64,000 bases of DNA from Sinorhizobium meliloti (GCF_035610345.1 NZ_CP141212.1:3109501-3173500); one strand, 5' to 3'; shown: positions 49,380-59,845, numbered from the stretch's first letter. Numbers and translations: made by a program. The notes: generated from the sequence alone by a model not told the origin.

Positions 49380-51221
49380 TCAGTAGACGCGCGCCTTCGG
49401 CTCGATCTTGTGGGGATCGATGCCTTCGGCGATCAGCTCGGTGTGCACCGGACGAAAATCGAGCCGGACGTCGCCCGCTTCGTTGACCCAGGCAAGCGTG
49501 TGCTTGCGCCAGTTGACGTCGTCGCGACCGGCGAGCGGGCCATCCTTGTAGTCCTCGCGCGCATGCGCGCCGCGGCTTTCCTTGCGCGCCTCGGCGCCGT
49601 AGACCGTGGTGATGGCATTAGCCATCAGGTTTTCGAGTTCCAGCGTCTCGACGAGATCCGAGTTCCAGATCATCGAGCGGTCGGTGACCCTGACGTCCGG
49701 CAGTTCCTTCCAGATCGCCGACAGGCGACGGCAGCCGGATTCGAGCGACTCTTGCGTACGGAACACGGCCGCGTCTTCCTGCATGGCGCGCTGCATCTTG
49801 TCACGCAGCACTGCCGTGGGCGTGGTGCCGTTGGCGTGCCGCAGCCGGTCGAAACGCTCCATGATACGGTCGCAGGAGGCCGTGTCGACGTCCGGCACCG
49901 CCTCGTTGCGGTCGATGATCTGGCCGGCGCGGATCGCCGCCGCACGGCCGAAGACGACAAGGTCGATCAGCGAGTTCGAGCCGAGCCGGTTGGCGCCGTG
50001 CACCGAGGCGCAGCCGGCTTCGCCGACGGCCATCAGTCCGGGCGCGATGCGCTCCGGGTTCTGGCCGTCCGCGTTCAGCACTTCGCCCCAGTAATTGGTC
50101 GGCACGCCGCCCATATTGTAGTGAACAGTCGGCAGCACCGGGATCGGCTCGCGCGTGACGTCGACGCCGGCGAAGATCTTCGCCGATTCCGAAATGCCCG
50201 GCAGGCGTTCGTGCAGCACTGCGGGATCGAGATGGTCGAGGTGCAGGAAGATATGGTCCTTGTTCTTGCCGACGCCTCGGCCCTCGCGGATTTCCATCGT
50301 CATGCAGCGGGAAACGACGTCGCGCGAGGCAAGGTCCTTGGCAGAAGGCGCGTAGCGCTCCATGAAGCGCTCGCCCTCGGAATTGACCAGATAGCCGCCC
50401 TCGCCGCGGGCGCCTTCGGTGATGAGGCAGCCTGCGCCGTAAATGCCGGTCGGATGGAACTGCACGAATTCCATATCCTGCAGCGGCAGACCCGCGCGCG
50501 CAATCATGCCGCCGCCGTCGCCGGTGCAGGTATGCGCCGAGGTCGCGGAGAAATAGGCGCGGCCGTAGCCGCCGGTCGCCAGCACCACCATCTTGGCGGC
50601 GAACCGGTGGATCGTGCCGTCGTCGAGGTTCCAGGCGACCACGCCGGTGCAGCGCCCGTCAGCCGACATGATCAGGTCGATGGCAAAATATTCGATGAAG
50701 AATTCGGCATTGTTCCGGAGCGATTGGCCGTAGAGCGTATGCAGGATCGCGTGGCCGGTACGGTCGGCGGCGGCGCAGGTGCGCTGCACCGGCGGCCCTT
50801 CGCCGTAGTTCTGCATGTGGCCGCCGAAGGGGCGCTGATAGATCTTGCCTTCTTCGTTGCGCGAGAACGGAACGCCATAGTGCTCGAGTTCGTAGACCGC
50901 CTTCGGCGCTTCCATTGCGAGATACTGCATGGCGTCGACATCGCCGAGCCAGTCGGAGCCCTTGACGGTGTCATAAAGATGCCACTGCCAGCAGTCGGGC
51001 GTCATGTTCTGCAGCGAAGCGGCGATGCCGCCCTGTGCCGCGACCGTATGCGAACGCGTCGGGAAGACCTTGGTTATGCAGGCCGTCCTCAGGCCCTGCT
51101 CGGCCATGCCGAGCGTCGCGCGCAGGCCCGCCCCGCCGGCGCCGACGACGACGACGTCGAAGGAATGGTCGACATATTGATATGCCTTGCCGTTTGCAGC
51201 GGGTGAACTGATCGATGCCAT
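49380..51221 (-). CDS. sdhA: Succinate dehydrogenase, flavoprotein subunit
   Basis: A 613-residue flavoprotein. FAD motif GAGGAG (27-32), the covalent flavin His58 in [12 protein letters not shown], the [21 protein letters not shown] substrate region and the [11 protein letters not shown] motif are all present. The start at 51221 (seven codons into the open frame) gives the usual MASISS opening and a 7-base gap to sdhD. It oxidises succinate to fumarate. Confidence 0.96.
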   Translation of the reverse strand: MASISSPAANGKAYQYVDHSFDVVVVGAGGAGLRATLGMAEQGLRTACITKVFPTRSHTVAAQGGIAASLQNMTPDCWQWHLYDTVKGSDWLGDVDAMQYLAMEAPKAVYELEHYGVPFSRNEEGKIYQRPFGGHMQNYGEGPPVQRTCAAADRTGHAILHTLYGQSLRNNAEFFIEYFAIDLIMSADGRCTGVVAWNLDDGTIHRFAAKMVVLATGGYGRAYFSATSAHTCTGDGGGMIARAGLPLQDMEFVQFHPTGIYGAGCLITEGARGEGGYLVNSEGERFMERYAPSAKDLASRDVVSRCMTMEIREGRGVGKNKDHIFLHLDHLDPAVLHERLPGISESAKIFAGVDVTREPIPVLPTVHYNMGGVPTNYWGEVLNADGQNPERIAPGLMAVGEAGCASVHGANRLGSNSLIDLVVFGRAAAIRAGQIIDRNEAVPDVDTASCDRIMERFDRLRHANGTTPTAVLRDKMQRAMQEDAAVFRTQESLESGCRRLSAIWKELPDVRVTDRSMIWNSDLVETLELENLMANAITTVYGAEARKESRGAHAREDYKDGPLAGRDDVNWRKHTLAWVNEAGDVRLDFRPVHTELIAEGIDPHKIEPKARVY

Positions 51222-51228
51222 GACGAAA

Positions 51229-51609
51229 TTACCCTGCAAAAGCGATCTTCAGGACGGCGAAAAGACAGAGCCCGCCGACCGCGATCGTGAAGAATGTGTT
51301 GAGCATGAGAAGCGCTATCTTGGCGCCCTCCGCATGGACGTAGTCCTCGATGATGACCTGCATGCCGATCTTCATGTGAACGAGGCCGGCGACGACCATC
51401 AGCCCCATGGCAACCGCCACGAAGGGGTTCGCAAGGGCCGCGATCAGTTCCGCATGCGGTGCGCCCGCATAATGGGCGAGAAAGACGACGAAGAAGATCG
51501 TGAGAGGAATGCTGGCGACGGCCGTGAGGCGCTGCCGCCAGAAGTGATCCGTGCCTTCCTTTGCCGAACCGAGACCCCGGACCTTGCCGAGAGGTGTGCG
51601 CATATTCAT
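51229..51609 (-). CDS. sdhD: Succinate dehydrogenase, membrane anchor subunit D
   Basis: A 126-residue membrane protein with three hydrophobic segments (about 31-48, 60-80, 97-122). His78 in [16 protein letters not shown] is the expected heme ligand, and Asp89-Tyr90 lie in the quinone site. It anchors SdhAB with SdhC. 11 bases separate it from sdhC. Confidence 0.94.
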   Translation of the reverse strand: MNMRTPLGKVRGLGSAKEGTDHFWRQRLTAVASIPLTIFFVVFLAHYAGAPHAELIAALANPFVAVAMGLMVVAGLVHMKIGMQVIIEDYVHAEGAKIALLMLNTFFTIAVGGLCLFAVLKIAFAG

Positions 51610-51620
51610 GTCGAAGTCCC

Positions 51621-52013
51621 TTAACGAGCGAGGTAGCCGACGACCCAGATGACGAGCGTCAGCGTCGCCGATGCGACGATCATGGCCTTCGCCATTCTCG
51701 TCGCGAAGTGCTTCTCATAGCCGTAGCCGAGATCCCAGCCGAGGTGGCGGATGCCGCCCAGCAGATGGTGTACAAGGGCCCAGGTATAGCCGAAGAGGAC
51801 GACCTTGCCGATGAACGTGCCGAACAGCCAGTTCACCCAGTCGTAGTAGGCAGCGCCCGAAGCAGCGGCGATCAGCCACCACGCCACCAGGACGGTGCCG
51901 AAATAGAGCGCGCCGCCGGTGATGCGGTGCATGATCGACATGATCATGGTGGGGATCGGCTTGTAGATTTGAAGATGCGGCGAGAGCGGCCGGCTTCTTG
52001 TGACATTCGTCAT
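51621..52013 (-). CDS. sdhC: Succinate dehydrogenase, cytochrome b556 subunit
   Basis: A 130-residue membrane protein with three hydrophobic segments. The start at 52013 gives MTNVTRSRPLSPHLQIYK; the frame upstream to 52076 is rejected as it adds 21 residues with no family match. MSIMHR (His29, Arg30) and HHLLGGIRHLGWD (His82 and neighbours) are the cytochrome b556 landmarks. First gene of sdhCDAB. Confidence 0.94.
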   Translation of the reverse strand: MTNVTRSRPLSPHLQIYKPIPTMIMSIMHRITGGALYFGTVLVAWWLIAAASGAAYYDWVNWLFGTFIGKVVLFGYTWALVHHLLGGIRHLGWDLGYGYEKHFATRMAKAMIVASATLTLVIWVVGYLAR

Positions 52014-52138
52014 CGGAACCTCGCGGGATGACCGGATATGCGTCCAAAACTGGACTCTTTTCGTCCGGTATCGCACCCGATTGTGCGCAATTCAGTCACC
52101 CGGACCTTTAATCACCATAGGGCTTCACGACAAGTGTG

Positions 52139-52151
52139 TTTGCAGTGCAAA
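52139..52151. promoter_or_regulatory. 13-bp palindrome TTTGCAGTGCAAA upstream of sdhC
   Basis: Perfect TTTGCA/TGCAAA dyad with a single central base, about 126 bases upstream of the sdhC ATG, in a 305-base space (52014-52318) that also contains the promoter of the divergent exported-protein gene. No other ORF or RNA seen in that space. A regulator site for sdhC is plausible; the regulator is unknown. Confidence 0.4.
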
Positions 52152-52318
52152 ATCAATTTAATCGATTTGACGGAAAACGGCATTTTCCCGCCTCGCAGAG
52201 ACATCCGGCCTTTTAACGATATGCACGAAAAAACCCAGCTGAATCCGTGACATTTCCCGTCGGTTGCCGCAGGATGCACTTTAACGGTTTGTTAATGATG
52301 ATCCGGAGGCAGCGAGAC

Positions 52319-52942
52319 ATGAACCCCTCGCGAATGGTCCGCGCGGCCAAAGCTCTAGTCGTGGCCTTCGCACTTGCGATGCCCGCCGGTTTGCCGGCAC
52401 GGGCCGCCGAAAGCGACGGTTTCGGCAATGTGGAGACCCGAACCCGCCATGTCCGGATCAAGCATCGCACGCCCCATCACACCTGGCGCAAGGCGCGCCA
52501 CCGGTCAGTAACGACCGTCGGCGGTTTCGCATCTGCCGGTTCCATGGGCCTGCCCGATGTTCAGACCCGCACCCGGCACGTCCGGCCGAGATATCCCTGG
52601 CCGGGATACTCCCGGCATCATTACGCTCACCGCGGACGGGATCGTGGTCCTGTGATCGTCATCAATGGGGGCGGATACGCGTCCGGCGGTTACGGCAGCT
52701 ATGGGAGTTACGACTTCCCGACACCCATTCCGGACATCGGCACCTATGCCGGCGGCCTTTCGGCGTTCCGCGATGAAGGAAACGGCATCTATTTCAGCCG
52801 GGACGGCGGCTACGCCTATCTTGCCGGCGAGACCGCAGCAGCCAACCCATCTTCGAAACGCGCGAAGATCATCATCGTCTCGCCGCAGGTAAATGCCAGC
52901 GCTTGCTCCTGGGAGCACGGCGTCTGCGTCGTCCGGCCGTAG
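52319..52942 (+). CDS. Exported arginine/histidine-rich repeat protein, unknown function
   Basis: A 207-residue protein with a signal peptide (about 1-30, cleavage ARAAE) from the ATG at 52319 (GGAGGC upstream). The mature part contains two copies of a basic block: VETRTRHVRIKHR (about 38-50) and VQTRTRHVRPRYP (about 80-92). Glycine/tyrosine-rich stretches follow, then a C-terminal domain with two cysteines (SACSWEHGVCVV). Not recognised. The net charge and repeats suggest binding to an anionic cell-envelope polymer; this is inference. Divergent from sdhC, convergent with the methyltransferase gene. Confidence 0.7.
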   Translation: MNPSRMVRAAKALVVAFALAMPAGLPARAAESDGFGNVETRTRHVRIKHRTPHHTWRKARHRSVTTVGGFASAGSMGLPDVQTRTRHVRPRYPWPGYSRHHYAHRGRDRGPVIVINGGGYASGGYGSYGSYDFPTPIPDIGTYAGGLSAFRDEGNGIYFSRDGGYAYLAGETAAANPSSKRAKIIIVSPQVNASACSWEHGVCVVRP

Positions 52943-52958
52943 AGGGCGGACGTTCCCC

Positions 52959-53627
52959 TCAATCGTCGCCGGCGACGACAGCCGGACCGAACCGCCAGAC
53001 CGTCGTGCGCTTCACCTCGCTGTCTTCGAGCGCCCGGGTCACCGGCACCTCGTAGGTCGCAAGGTCAGTCATCCGCCCGCGCGGACAATAGGCCCGGCCC
53101 GGATCGCCGACGAGAACGACGGCACCGGCACGTTCGAGCGCGTCGAACCAGGGCAGAAGCAGATCGGCGAAGCTCTTGTCGTAGAAGACGTCTCCGGCGA
53201 GGTAGACGTCGGCCGCCCGTTCCGAGCCGACGATATCGTCTCCGGTGAAGGCGAGCGATACGCCGTTGAGCCCGGCATTCAGCCGCGCGGCCGTTTCGGA
53301 CCATGGGTCGATGTCGGCGGCGGTGACCTCATCGGCGCCGGCCAACTTCGCCGCGATGGCGACGAGGCCGGAACCGGAGGCGAAATCGATGACGCGGCGG
53401 CCGCGCACCGTTTCGGGGTGATCGAGGACGTAGCGGGCAAGCCCCTGCCCTCCCGCCCAGGCGAAGGCCCAGAAGGGCGGCGGCAGACCGATCCGTTCCA
53501 GCTCTTCCTCGGTCTTCAGCCACAATTCATGCGCCTCGCCCGCAAGATGCAGGCGGATTTCCGGCACGTGCGGCGGCGCGAGAATGTTTGTGTTGGCGCG
53601 GATGAAGCTTTCGGGATCGGTCTTCAC
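52959..53627 (-). CDS. Predicted SAM-dependent methyltransferase (COG3897-like)
   Basis: About 222 residues from the GTG at 53627, just after the EVE-gene stop; an in-frame ATG at 53696 lies inside that gene and is less likely. Seven-strand methyltransferase with motif I VIDFASGSGLVAIAA, DIDP after beta-2, and PPFWAFAWAGGQGLARYV upstream, a combination typical of nicotinamide N-methyltransferase-like/lysine-methyltransferase proteins of alphaproteobacteria. Substrate unknown. Last gene of a run tsaD-gpsA-yciI-EVE-methyltransferase. Confidence 0.8.
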   Translation of the reverse strand: MKTDPESFIRANTNILAPPHVPEIRLHLAGEAHELWLKTEEELERIGLPPPFWAFAWAGGQGLARYVLDHPETVRGRRVIDFASGSGLVAIAAKLAGADEVTAADIDPWSETAARLNAGLNGVSLAFTGDDIVGSERAADVYLAGDVFYDKSFADLLLPWFDALERAGAVVLVGDPGRAYCPRGRMTDLATYEVPVTRALEDSEVKRTTVWRFGPAVVAGDD

Positions 53628-53640
53628 GACATTCGGGTCG

Positions 53641-54072
53641 CTATCGAGGCGGATTGTCCAGCCCGCCCATGCGGCAGACCTCGATCCACTCGTCATCCGT
53701 CACCGGCTGCACCGAAAGACGCATCGACGTGACGAGCGACATCTTGGCAAGTTTCGGATTTTCCTTGATTTCCTTGAGTGAAACCGGCCGTGGCATGTCC
53801 ATGACGGCGCGGATGTCGACGCAGTCCCAGCGGGCGTCGCCCTCTGCCGTCGAGTCCGGATGCGACAGCGCGCAGACCTCGGTGATGCCGACGATCTCAA
53901 GCCCCTCGTTGGAGTGATAGAAGAAACCCTTGTCGCCGATCTTCATCGCCCGCATGTTGTTGCGCGCCAGGTAGTTGCGCACGCCGGTCCATTCGGTGCC
54001 CTTCTCTCCGGCATCTTTCTGCATCTGCCAGGACCATTTCGCCGGTTCGGATTTGTAGAGCCAGAACGCCAT
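53641..54072 (-). CDS. EVE-domain protein
   Basis: A 143-residue protein that is all EVE domain: MAFWLYKSEPAKWSW opening, WTGVRNYLARNNMRAMKIGDKGFFYHS, and the VDIRAVMDMPRPVSL middle. EVE domains share the PUA/YTH fold and bind modified nucleotides in RNA or DNA. It lies 6 bases from the YciI gene. A housekeeping role is likely, because single-domain EVE proteins beside tsaD/gpsA are common in rhizobia. Confidence 0.87.
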   Translation of the reverse strand: MAFWLYKSEPAKWSWQMQKDAGEKGTEWTGVRNYLARNNMRAMKIGDKGFFYHSNEGLEIVGITEVCALSHPDSTAEGDARWDCVDIRAVMDMPRPVSLKEIKENPKLAKMSLVTSMRLSVQPVTDDEWIEVCRMGGLDNPPR

Positions 54073-54078
54073 CGCCCC

Positions 54079-54372
54079 TCAAGCCTCCGGATTGTTGAAG
54101 ACCCAGTTGTAGGCCTTGATCTCGACATTGGCGAAGAGACCCGCCTTCGCATAGGGATCGGCCTCGGCAAGCGCCCTGGCCTCTTCGAGCGTGTCGGCCT
54201 TGACGATCACGAGGCTCCCCGTCGGCTTGCCGTCGGCGCCCAGGAAAGGTCCTGCGATCTTCAGGATGCCCCGGGCATTGAGGTCGTTGAGATAGGCGAC
54301 ATGGTCAGGCCGCGTGTCGACCCTGAGTTGCAGCGCGCCGGGCTTGTCGGTGCAGAGCAGTGCGAAGAGCAT
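54079..54372 (-). CDS. YciI-family protein
   Basis: A 97-residue YciI-like protein from the ATG at 54372 with AGGAGG 5 bases upstream; the longer frame to 54393 is rejected. Contains the DTRPDHVAYLNDL His-Asp region and the C-terminal GLFANVEIKAYNWV typical of the family, which adopts a dimeric ferredoxin-like fold. Function unknown, possibly an enzyme of small-molecule turnover. Same-strand neighbour of gpsA (17 bases). Confidence 0.85.
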   Translation of the reverse strand: MLFALLCTDKPGALQLRVDTRPDHVAYLNDLNARGILKIAGPFLGADGKPTGSLVIVKADTLEEARALAEADPYAKAGLFANVEIKAYNWVFNNPEA

Positions 54373-54389
54373 GGATCCTCCTGAAGACA

Positions 54390-55388
54390 TCATTCGTGGG
54401 TGATCGGTCTGGACATCAGTTGTTCGAGAGCCGAGCGGACATCCAGCTTTCCGTCGACGATGGCTGCGACGGCCTCGGTGACCGGCATCTCGATGCCGAG
54501 TCCGCCCGCCACGCGGGCGGCGACGGATGCGGCAAAAGCGCCCTCCACCAACTCGCTGCCGGCGGCAGCCCGGCCGTCTTTACCGAGGGCTATGCCGAAG
54601 CGCAGGTTGCGCGACTGGTGGCTCGTCGCGGTCAGCACGAGGTCACCCAATCCCGAAAGGCCGCGCACAGTGTCCGCCTCGCCGCCCCTCGCGACGATGA
54701 AGCGCGACATTTCCGCAAGTCCGCGCGAGATCAGCGCAGCGCGGGCCGAGTCGCCGAGGCCGGCGCCTTCGACGATGCCGCAGGCGATCGCCAGCACGTT
54801 CTTGAGCGCCCCGCCAAGCTGAACGCCGGTGCGGTCCGCCGAGGGATAAAGCCGGAACGTCCGCCCGGAAAGCGCCTCCGCAAGCTCCGTCGCGATCGCG
54901 GTATCGGGGGCGGCGATCACCATGGCGGTCGGCAGGCCGCGAGCGATATCGGCGGCAAAGCCCGGGCCGGAAAGCACCCCGACGCGGCGGCCCGGCAACT
55001 CCTCTTCGAGAACGTCGGTGAGGAGTCGGCCGGTCGATTGCTCCATGCCCTTGGCGCAGGTGACGACGATCGCCCTGGCGCCGATCGCGGCACCGTAGCT
55101 CCGCGCCGCGTCCCGATGCGCTTGCGAAGGCATCGCAAAAAGCACGACGTCGGCGTCTTCGAGCGCGGCCGTCTGTGAAGAATAGACAAGGCGCGGGGGA
55201 AGCGGAATTCCCGGGAGAACGGCGTCATTCCGCCCGGTACGGCGACACTGCGCGGCCGCCTCCTCCCGCCGGGCAAGCAGAGTGACATTCGCCTTGTCCT
55301 TCGCTGCCGCGACGGCCGAAAGCGCCGTTCCGAAGGCGCCCGCCCCGACGACCACGATTTTTTGCGCGCTCTTCGATTTGCCGCTCAT
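54390..55388 (-). CDS. gpsA: Glycerol-3-phosphate dehydrogenase [NAD(P)+]
   Basis: A 332-residue enzyme that reduces dihydroxyacetone phosphate to sn-glycerol-3-phosphate for phospholipid synthesis. NAD motif GAGAFG (15-20), the catalytic Lys in [13 protein letters not shown], and the SGPGFA loop are present. It follows tsaD by 10 bases, consistent with an operon. Confidence 0.95.
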   Translation of the reverse strand: MSGKSKSAQKIVVVGAGAFGTALSAVAAAKDKANVTLLARREEAAAQCRRTGRNDAVLPGIPLPPRLVYSSQTAALEDADVVLFAMPSQAHRDAARSYGAAIGARAIVVTCAKGMEQSTGRLLTDVLEEELPGRRVGVLSGPGFAADIARGLPTAMVIAAPDTAIATELAEALSGRTFRLYPSADRTGVQLGGALKNVLAIACGIVEGAGLGDSARAALISRGLAEMSRFIVARGGEADTVRGLSGLGDLVLTATSHQSRNLRFGIALGKDGRAAAGSELVEGAFAASVAARVAGGLGIEMPVTEAVAAIVDGKLDVRSALEQLMSRPITHE

Positions 55389-55398
55389 CTTCCGTCCA

Positions 55399-56496
55399 TC
55401 ATGCCTTGGCGCCGCGTCTGCCGGAGCCGATCAATGCCTTGGCTTCGGAATCGAGCGGCCAGCGCGAACGCGGAGCCGCATCGAGCCCGTCCGCCGGCAG
55501 GCCCGCCGCGAGGCGCTCCGCACCGGCCCAAGCGATCATCGCGGCATTGTCGGTGCAAAGCGAGAGCGGCGGCGCGATGAAGCGGAAGCCGTGCTCGTCG
55601 CAAAGCGACTGCAATGTCCGGCGCAATGTCTGGTTCGCGGCAACCCCGCCGGCCACGACGAGAGCCGGTTGGTCGACGGAAGCGAAGTCAGCCCTGAACC
55701 GCTTCAAGCCGCGCCCGACCCTGTCCCTGAGCGTGCGGGAAATGGCGCGCTGGAAAGAGGCACAGACGTCGGCGATATCCTGATCCGTCACCGGCTCCAG
55801 CGACTGTGCGGCCTGGCGGACGGCGGTCTTGAGGCCCGAAAAAGAAAAGTCGAGCCTGGCGTCACCCACGAGCGGCCGGGGAAAGTCGAAGCGCTCCGCA
55901 TTGCCGGCCTGCGCCGCCCGCTCGACGGCCGGCCCGCCCGGATAGGGAAGACCGAGCAGCTTTGCGGTCTTGTCGAAGGCCTCGCCGAGCGCATCGTCGA
56001 TCGTCGTGCCCCAGCGTTCGTATTCGCCGACGCCCTTGACGAGGATCAACTGTGTATGGCCGCCCGAGACGAGCAGCATCAGATAGGGAAATGAAAGGCC
56101 GTCGGTCAGCCGCGCCGTCAGCGCGTGACCTTCGAGGTGATTGACCGCAAAGAGCGGCTTGCCGGTCGCCCGCGCGATCGCCTTGCCGGTCATCAGCCCG
56201 ACGATGAGCCCGCCGATCAGGCCGGGACCACTTGTCGCAGCGACCGCGTCGATGTCGCGGAGCGTCACGCCGGCGCGCAGGAGCGCTTCCTCGATCAACG
56301 TGTCGAGCGCCTCGACATGGGCGCGCGCCGCGATCTCGGGAACGACGCCGCCATAGGCACTGTGCTCTTCCAGCTGGCTCAGCACCACGTCGCCGAGAAT
56401 CCGGCCGTGGCCCTCTTCGTCACGCAGCACGACCGAAGCGGCGGTTTCGTCGCAGCTTGTCTCAATGCCGAGGATGCGCAAAGGCGGGGACGTCAC
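55399..56496 (-). CDS. tsaD: tRNA N6-adenosine threonylcarbamoyltransferase TsaD
   Basis: A 365-residue Kae1/TsaD (Gcp) ASKHA enzyme that installs t6A at tRNA position 37. The N-terminal [12 protein letters not shown] and the metal-binding His120 and His124 in VNHLEGHAL are intact; the C-terminal nucleotide region ([12 protein letters not shown]) is present. First gene of the minus-strand run; divergent from hemC across 171 bases. Confidence 0.95.
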   Translation of the reverse strand: MTSPPLRILGIETSCDETAASVVLRDEEGHGRILGDVVLSQLEEHSAYGGVVPEIAARAHVEALDTLIEEALLRAGVTLRDIDAVAATSGPGLIGGLIVGLMTGKAIARATGKPLFAVNHLEGHALTARLTDGLSFPYLMLLVSGGHTQLILVKGVGEYERWGTTIDDALGEAFDKTAKLLGLPYPGGPAVERAAQAGNAERFDFPRPLVGDARLDFSFSGLKTAVRQAAQSLEPVTDQDIADVCASFQRAISRTLRDRVGRGLKRFRADFASVDQPALVVAGGVAANQTLRRTLQSLCDEHGFRFIAPPLSLCTDNAAMIAWAGAERLAAGLPADGLDAAPRSRWPLDSEAKALIGSGRRGAKA

Positions 56497-56667
56497 GTGC
56501 TATACTCAAAGATTGCGGTCGCAGTGAAAGGTGGTTACACGAAACTCAAACAGCGCCGTGCGCCTTCAGACGCACAAGGGACGCTGTAACGCTTTGAACT
56601 GCTGCATGGTTTTGTCCTGAACCGGTTCCGATCCAAGGAAGCATGCAGTAACAACGGATGGCGAAGG

Positions 56668-57597
56668 ATGCAAACGAAACCTTTCCGCATCGGCACGCGC
56701 GGCAGCCCGCTGGCGATGGCCCAGACGCATGAAACGCGCGACCGGCTCGCCGCCGCCCATGGTCTGCCACCGGAAATGTTCGAGATCGTCATTCTTTCCA
56801 CGAAGGGCGACCGGATCACCGACAGGTCGCTTGCGGAGATCGGCGGCAAGGGCCTGTTCACCGAAGAGCTCGAGGAGCAGCTTCTGTCGGGAGACCTCGA
56901 CTTCGCCGTACATTCGTCCAAGGACATGCCGACGAAGCTGCCGGACGGGCTGTTCCTTTCGGCTTTCCTGCCGCGCGAGGACATCCGTGACGCCTTTGTC
57001 GGCCGCTCGGCCGAAAGGCTCGCCGATCTCCCGCAAGGCGCCACCGTCGGCTCGTCTTCGCTGCGCCGTCAGGCGCTGATCCGGCGGCTTCGGCCCGATA
57101 TCGACGTGATCACCTATCGCGGACAGGTCGAGACACGCCTGCGCAAACTTGCCGAAGGTCAGGTCGACGGCACGCTTCTGGCCTTCGCCGGCCTGAAGCG
57201 TCTCGGCATGGAGCATGTGCCGACGGAGCTGCTTGACCCGGAAGAATTTCCGCCGGCGCCGGCTCAGGGCGCGATCTGCGTCGAAGCCCGCATCGGCGAC
57301 GACCGTATCAACACGCTGCTTGCGGCAATCGACGACCCCCGCACACACGAGGCGGTCTCCTGCGAGCGCGGCTTCCTGGCGACACTCGACGGCTCCTGCC
57401 GTACGCCGATCGCCGGCTACGCGCAATCGGACGGGACACATATCCGTTTTGCCGGCATGATCCTGACGCCCGACGGCACCACCTTCCACCAGATCGAAAT
57501 CGACGGCAAAGCGGCAGACGCGGAAAGGCTCGGGCAGGAGGCCGGCGAGCGGATCCGCGCCAAGGCGGGGCCGGGTTTCTTCTCGACCTGGAGCTGA
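56668..57597 (+). CDS. hemC: Hydroxymethylbilane synthase
   Basis: A 309-residue porphobilinogen deaminase of the heme pathway. Catalytic Asp86 in HSSKDMPT, the substrate-binding arginines in GSSSLRRQ, and Cys244 (DGSCRTP), which holds the dipyrromethane cofactor. GAAGG precedes the ATG. First gene of a heme and membrane-architecture cluster; hemD follows by 4 bases. Confidence 0.96.
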   Translation: MQTKPFRIGTRGSPLAMAQTHETRDRLAAAHGLPPEMFEIVILSTKGDRITDRSLAEIGGKGLFTEELEEQLLSGDLDFAVHSSKDMPTKLPDGLFLSAFLPREDIRDAFVGRSAERLADLPQGATVGSSSLRRQALIRRLRPDIDVITYRGQVETRLRKLAEGQVDGTLLAFAGLKRLGMEHVPTELLDPEEFPPAPAQGAICVEARIGDDRINTLLAAIDDPRTHEAVSCERGFLATLDGSCRTPIAGYAQSDGTHIRFAGMILTPDGTTFHQIEIDGKAADAERLGQEAGERIRAKAGPGFFSTWS

Positions 57598-57601
57598 TCC
57601 G

Positions 57602-58309
57602 ATGCGCGTGCTCGTGACCCGGCCACGCCCGGCCGCCGAAAGGACGGCGGCAAGGCTCAGCGCCATGGGTCATGAAGCGGTCATCCTGCCGCTTATGCAG
57701 GCGCAGCATCTCGCCGGCGCGGTTCGGGCAGCATTGAGCGAGCCCCACCAGGCGATCGCCGTCACCAGTGGGGAGGCGGTCCGCGTCCTCGGCGCGCTCG
57801 GTCCGGCGCTTGAGCCACACCTTGCAACACCGCTCTTTGCAGTCGGCGAAGCGACGGCGCGCGCCGCAGGCGATCTCGGATTTACCGACATCCGCATCGG
57901 ACCGGGAACCGGCGAGGGGCTCGCCGAGACGGTCGCTGCCCTTCTCCCCCCCGGCGAAATGCTGGTCTATCTCGCGGGGTCACCGCGGACCGAGGGTTTC
58001 GAACGGGCATTGCACCAACGGCGAATCGAGCACAGGACCGTCGAATGCTACCGGATGGCGCCGGTCCACTATCCTGCGGAGACGCTGCCCGGGCTCCTCC
58101 GCGCGGGCCCCTTCGATGCGGTAATGCTCTATTCCCGCGAGAGCGCGCGGCGCCTGGATGCAGCATTGCGGGAGAGCGGGCTTGAACCCGCGGACCTCGC
58201 CTCGCGCTTTCTCTGCCTGAGCTGGCCGATAAGAGAGACCCTGCCGGACGGTCTTGTCTGCAGGGTCGCGGCAGCGCCCGACGAGGAAAATCTCTTTCAG
58301 CTTCTTTGA
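57602..58309 (+). CDS. hemD: Uroporphyrinogen-III synthase
   Basis: A 235-residue HemD that closes hydroxymethylbilane into uroporphyrinogen III. The protein family is poorly conserved, but the MRVLVTRPRPAAERTAARL opening, AVTSGEAVRVLG, YLAGSPRTEGFERAL and the position after hemC are diagnostic. 216 bases separate it from the next gene. Confidence 0.9.
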   Translation: MRVLVTRPRPAAERTAARLSAMGHEAVILPLMQAQHLAGAVRAALSEPHQAIAVTSGEAVRVLGALGPALEPHLATPLFAVGEATARAAGDLGFTDIRIGPGTGEGLAETVAALLPPGEMLVYLAGSPRTEGFERALHQRRIEHRTVECYRMAPVHYPAETLPGLLRAGPFDAVMLYSRESARRLDAALRESGLEPADLASRFLCLSWPIRETLPDGLVCRVAAAPDEENLFQLL

Positions 58310-58525
58310 GGCCAAATCAGCAAAGTCGGCGCCGGTTTTCCGCCTGCCTTATGCACATTGCTCGGGTCATCTGGGCCATTTCCGTCAAAAAGCATGGTCT
58401 GGGGCTTTCCCTCGTCATCCTCGCTGACTAGGTTTGCGTTTAGAACGGAGGAAGGTGCGGAGCGTTCCTGCTGCAGATCCGCTCAGGCCCGACCGACAGG
58501 CAATGAAACGGTAAAAGAGGTGACC

Positions 58526-59827
58526 ATGGCATCGGAAAAGCCGCCGCGCCGCTCGAAACCCGGGAAAGAACCGCTGACGATCGATCTCGAGGCGGAGAAG
58601 ACCGAACCTGCAGCGGGCGAGGCAGCGGCCGGGCCGGATGCGGCACCGGGCAAGCCGGCGGATATTTCGACAAGCGAGGCGGCTGAAGCCGGCGAAGTGA
58701 GGACCGGCGAAGTCGAAAGCAACGAAGCCGGCATCGGCGAACCTCCTTTGCCGACGGGCGATCCGCAAGAGGAAACAGAGACGGAGGAGGCACGCGCCGA
58801 CGCGGCTGCGGCCGCCTTCGACGCGGAGCTTCCGCACGCGGCCAACGGCGAACTGCCCGAGGCAAAGAGGAGACAGGCCACAGGCGCAGGTGCGCTTGCA
58901 GCCGGCATCCTCGGCGGTCTCATAGCGCTCGCCGGTGCCGGCGTGCTGCAATATGCCGGCTACGTTCCGGCGCCCGGACCGGAGCAGCCGGGTACCGAGC
59001 AGAACCTTGCGAGCGAGATCGAAGCGATCAAGGCGGAGCTTCAGGCGCAGGCTCCGGCGGCGACAGTGGACGTCGCCCCTTTGGAAAACCGCCTCGCCGC
59101 TCTGGAACAGGCGGCCCGAGAGCCCGGCGCAGCTGCGGCGGACGCTCCCGAAATCAAGGCGCTCGAAGCGGAGGTCGCCAATCTGACGAATGAAATGGCC
59201 GCCCTGAAGACCGAGCTTGCCGAGGCTCGCCAGGCAGCGGACGCCGCCAGGGCAGAACTTGCCGGCCGTATCGACCAGGCGGAGCAGAAGCTCAACGAGC
59301 CTGCGAACGATATCGAGATGGCGAAAGCCGTTGCCGTCACCGCGCTGAAGACGGCGATCGATCGCGGCGGGCCGTTCCTCGCGGAACTCGACGCATTGCG
59401 CAGCATCGCCCCCGAGGATCCGGTCGTCAAAGAGCTGGCCGATGTCGCCGCGACGGGAGTCCCCACACGGACGGAATTGAGGGAAAGTTTCCGGCCGGCG
59501 GCGGACGCGATGCTGGACGCGCTGCATCGGCCCGATCCCGATCAGGGCATTTTCGATCGCCTCGTCTCCAGCGCCATGTCGGGCATTCGCGTGCGGCCGG
59601 TCGGCAGCGCCGAAGGCGACACGCCGGAAGCGGTGATAGCCCGCATCGAAGACAAGCTCGACAACGGCGATCTCAAGGGCGCATCGCTCGAATGGGACAG
59701 CCTTCCCGAAGCCGCGAAATCCGCTGGCCAGGGGTTCAAGGAGAAGCTCGACCGGCGGCTTGGCGTCGAAACGGTGATCGATGCCGCCGTCGCCGGCACG
59801 ATGACGCGCATGGGCAAGCAAGGTTAG
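58526..59827 (+). CDS. Mic60/mitofilin-like inner-membrane protein
   Basis: A 433-residue protein (ATG at 58526, GAGG upstream; the frame extends back without similarity). Architecture: acidic low-complexity N terminus (about 15-110), one transmembrane segment (about 121-146), a long coiled coil (about 165-245), and a C-terminal helical domain ending in RLGVETVIDAAVAGTM. This is the layout of alphaproteobacterial Mic60, the ancestor of the mitochondrial MICOS organiser, which bends inner membranes. It lies between hemD and hemY, the position reported for this family. Confidence 0.85.
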   Translation: MASEKPPRRSKPGKEPLTIDLEAEKTEPAAGEAAAGPDAAPGKPADISTSEAAEAGEVRTGEVESNEAGIGEPPLPTGDPQEETETEEARADAAAAAFDAELPHAANGELPEAKRRQATGAGALAAGILGGLIALAGAGVLQYAGYVPAPGPEQPGTEQNLASEIEAIKAELQAQAPAATVDVAPLENRLAALEQAAREPGAAAADAPEIKALEAEVANLTNEMAALKTELAEARQAADAARAELAGRIDQAEQKLNEPANDIEMAKAVAVTALKTAIDRGGPFLAELDALRSIAPEDPVVKELADVAATGVPTRTELRESFRPAADAMLDALHRPDPDQGIFDRLVSSAMSGIRVRPVGSAEGDTPEAVIARIEDKLDNGDLKGASLEWDSLPEAAKSAGQGFKEKLDRRLGVETVIDAAVAGTMTRMGKQG

Positions 59828-59845
59828 CGGGAGAAAGAAGACCAT

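Noticed and set aside
49410..51206. 598-codon plus-strand frame opposite sdhA
   Set aside because: Antisense shadow of a fully conserved gene.
53628..53696. Upstream ATG start for the methyltransferase inside the EVE gene
   Set aside because: Adds residues that overlap the EVE gene; the GTG after the EVE stop is a better start.
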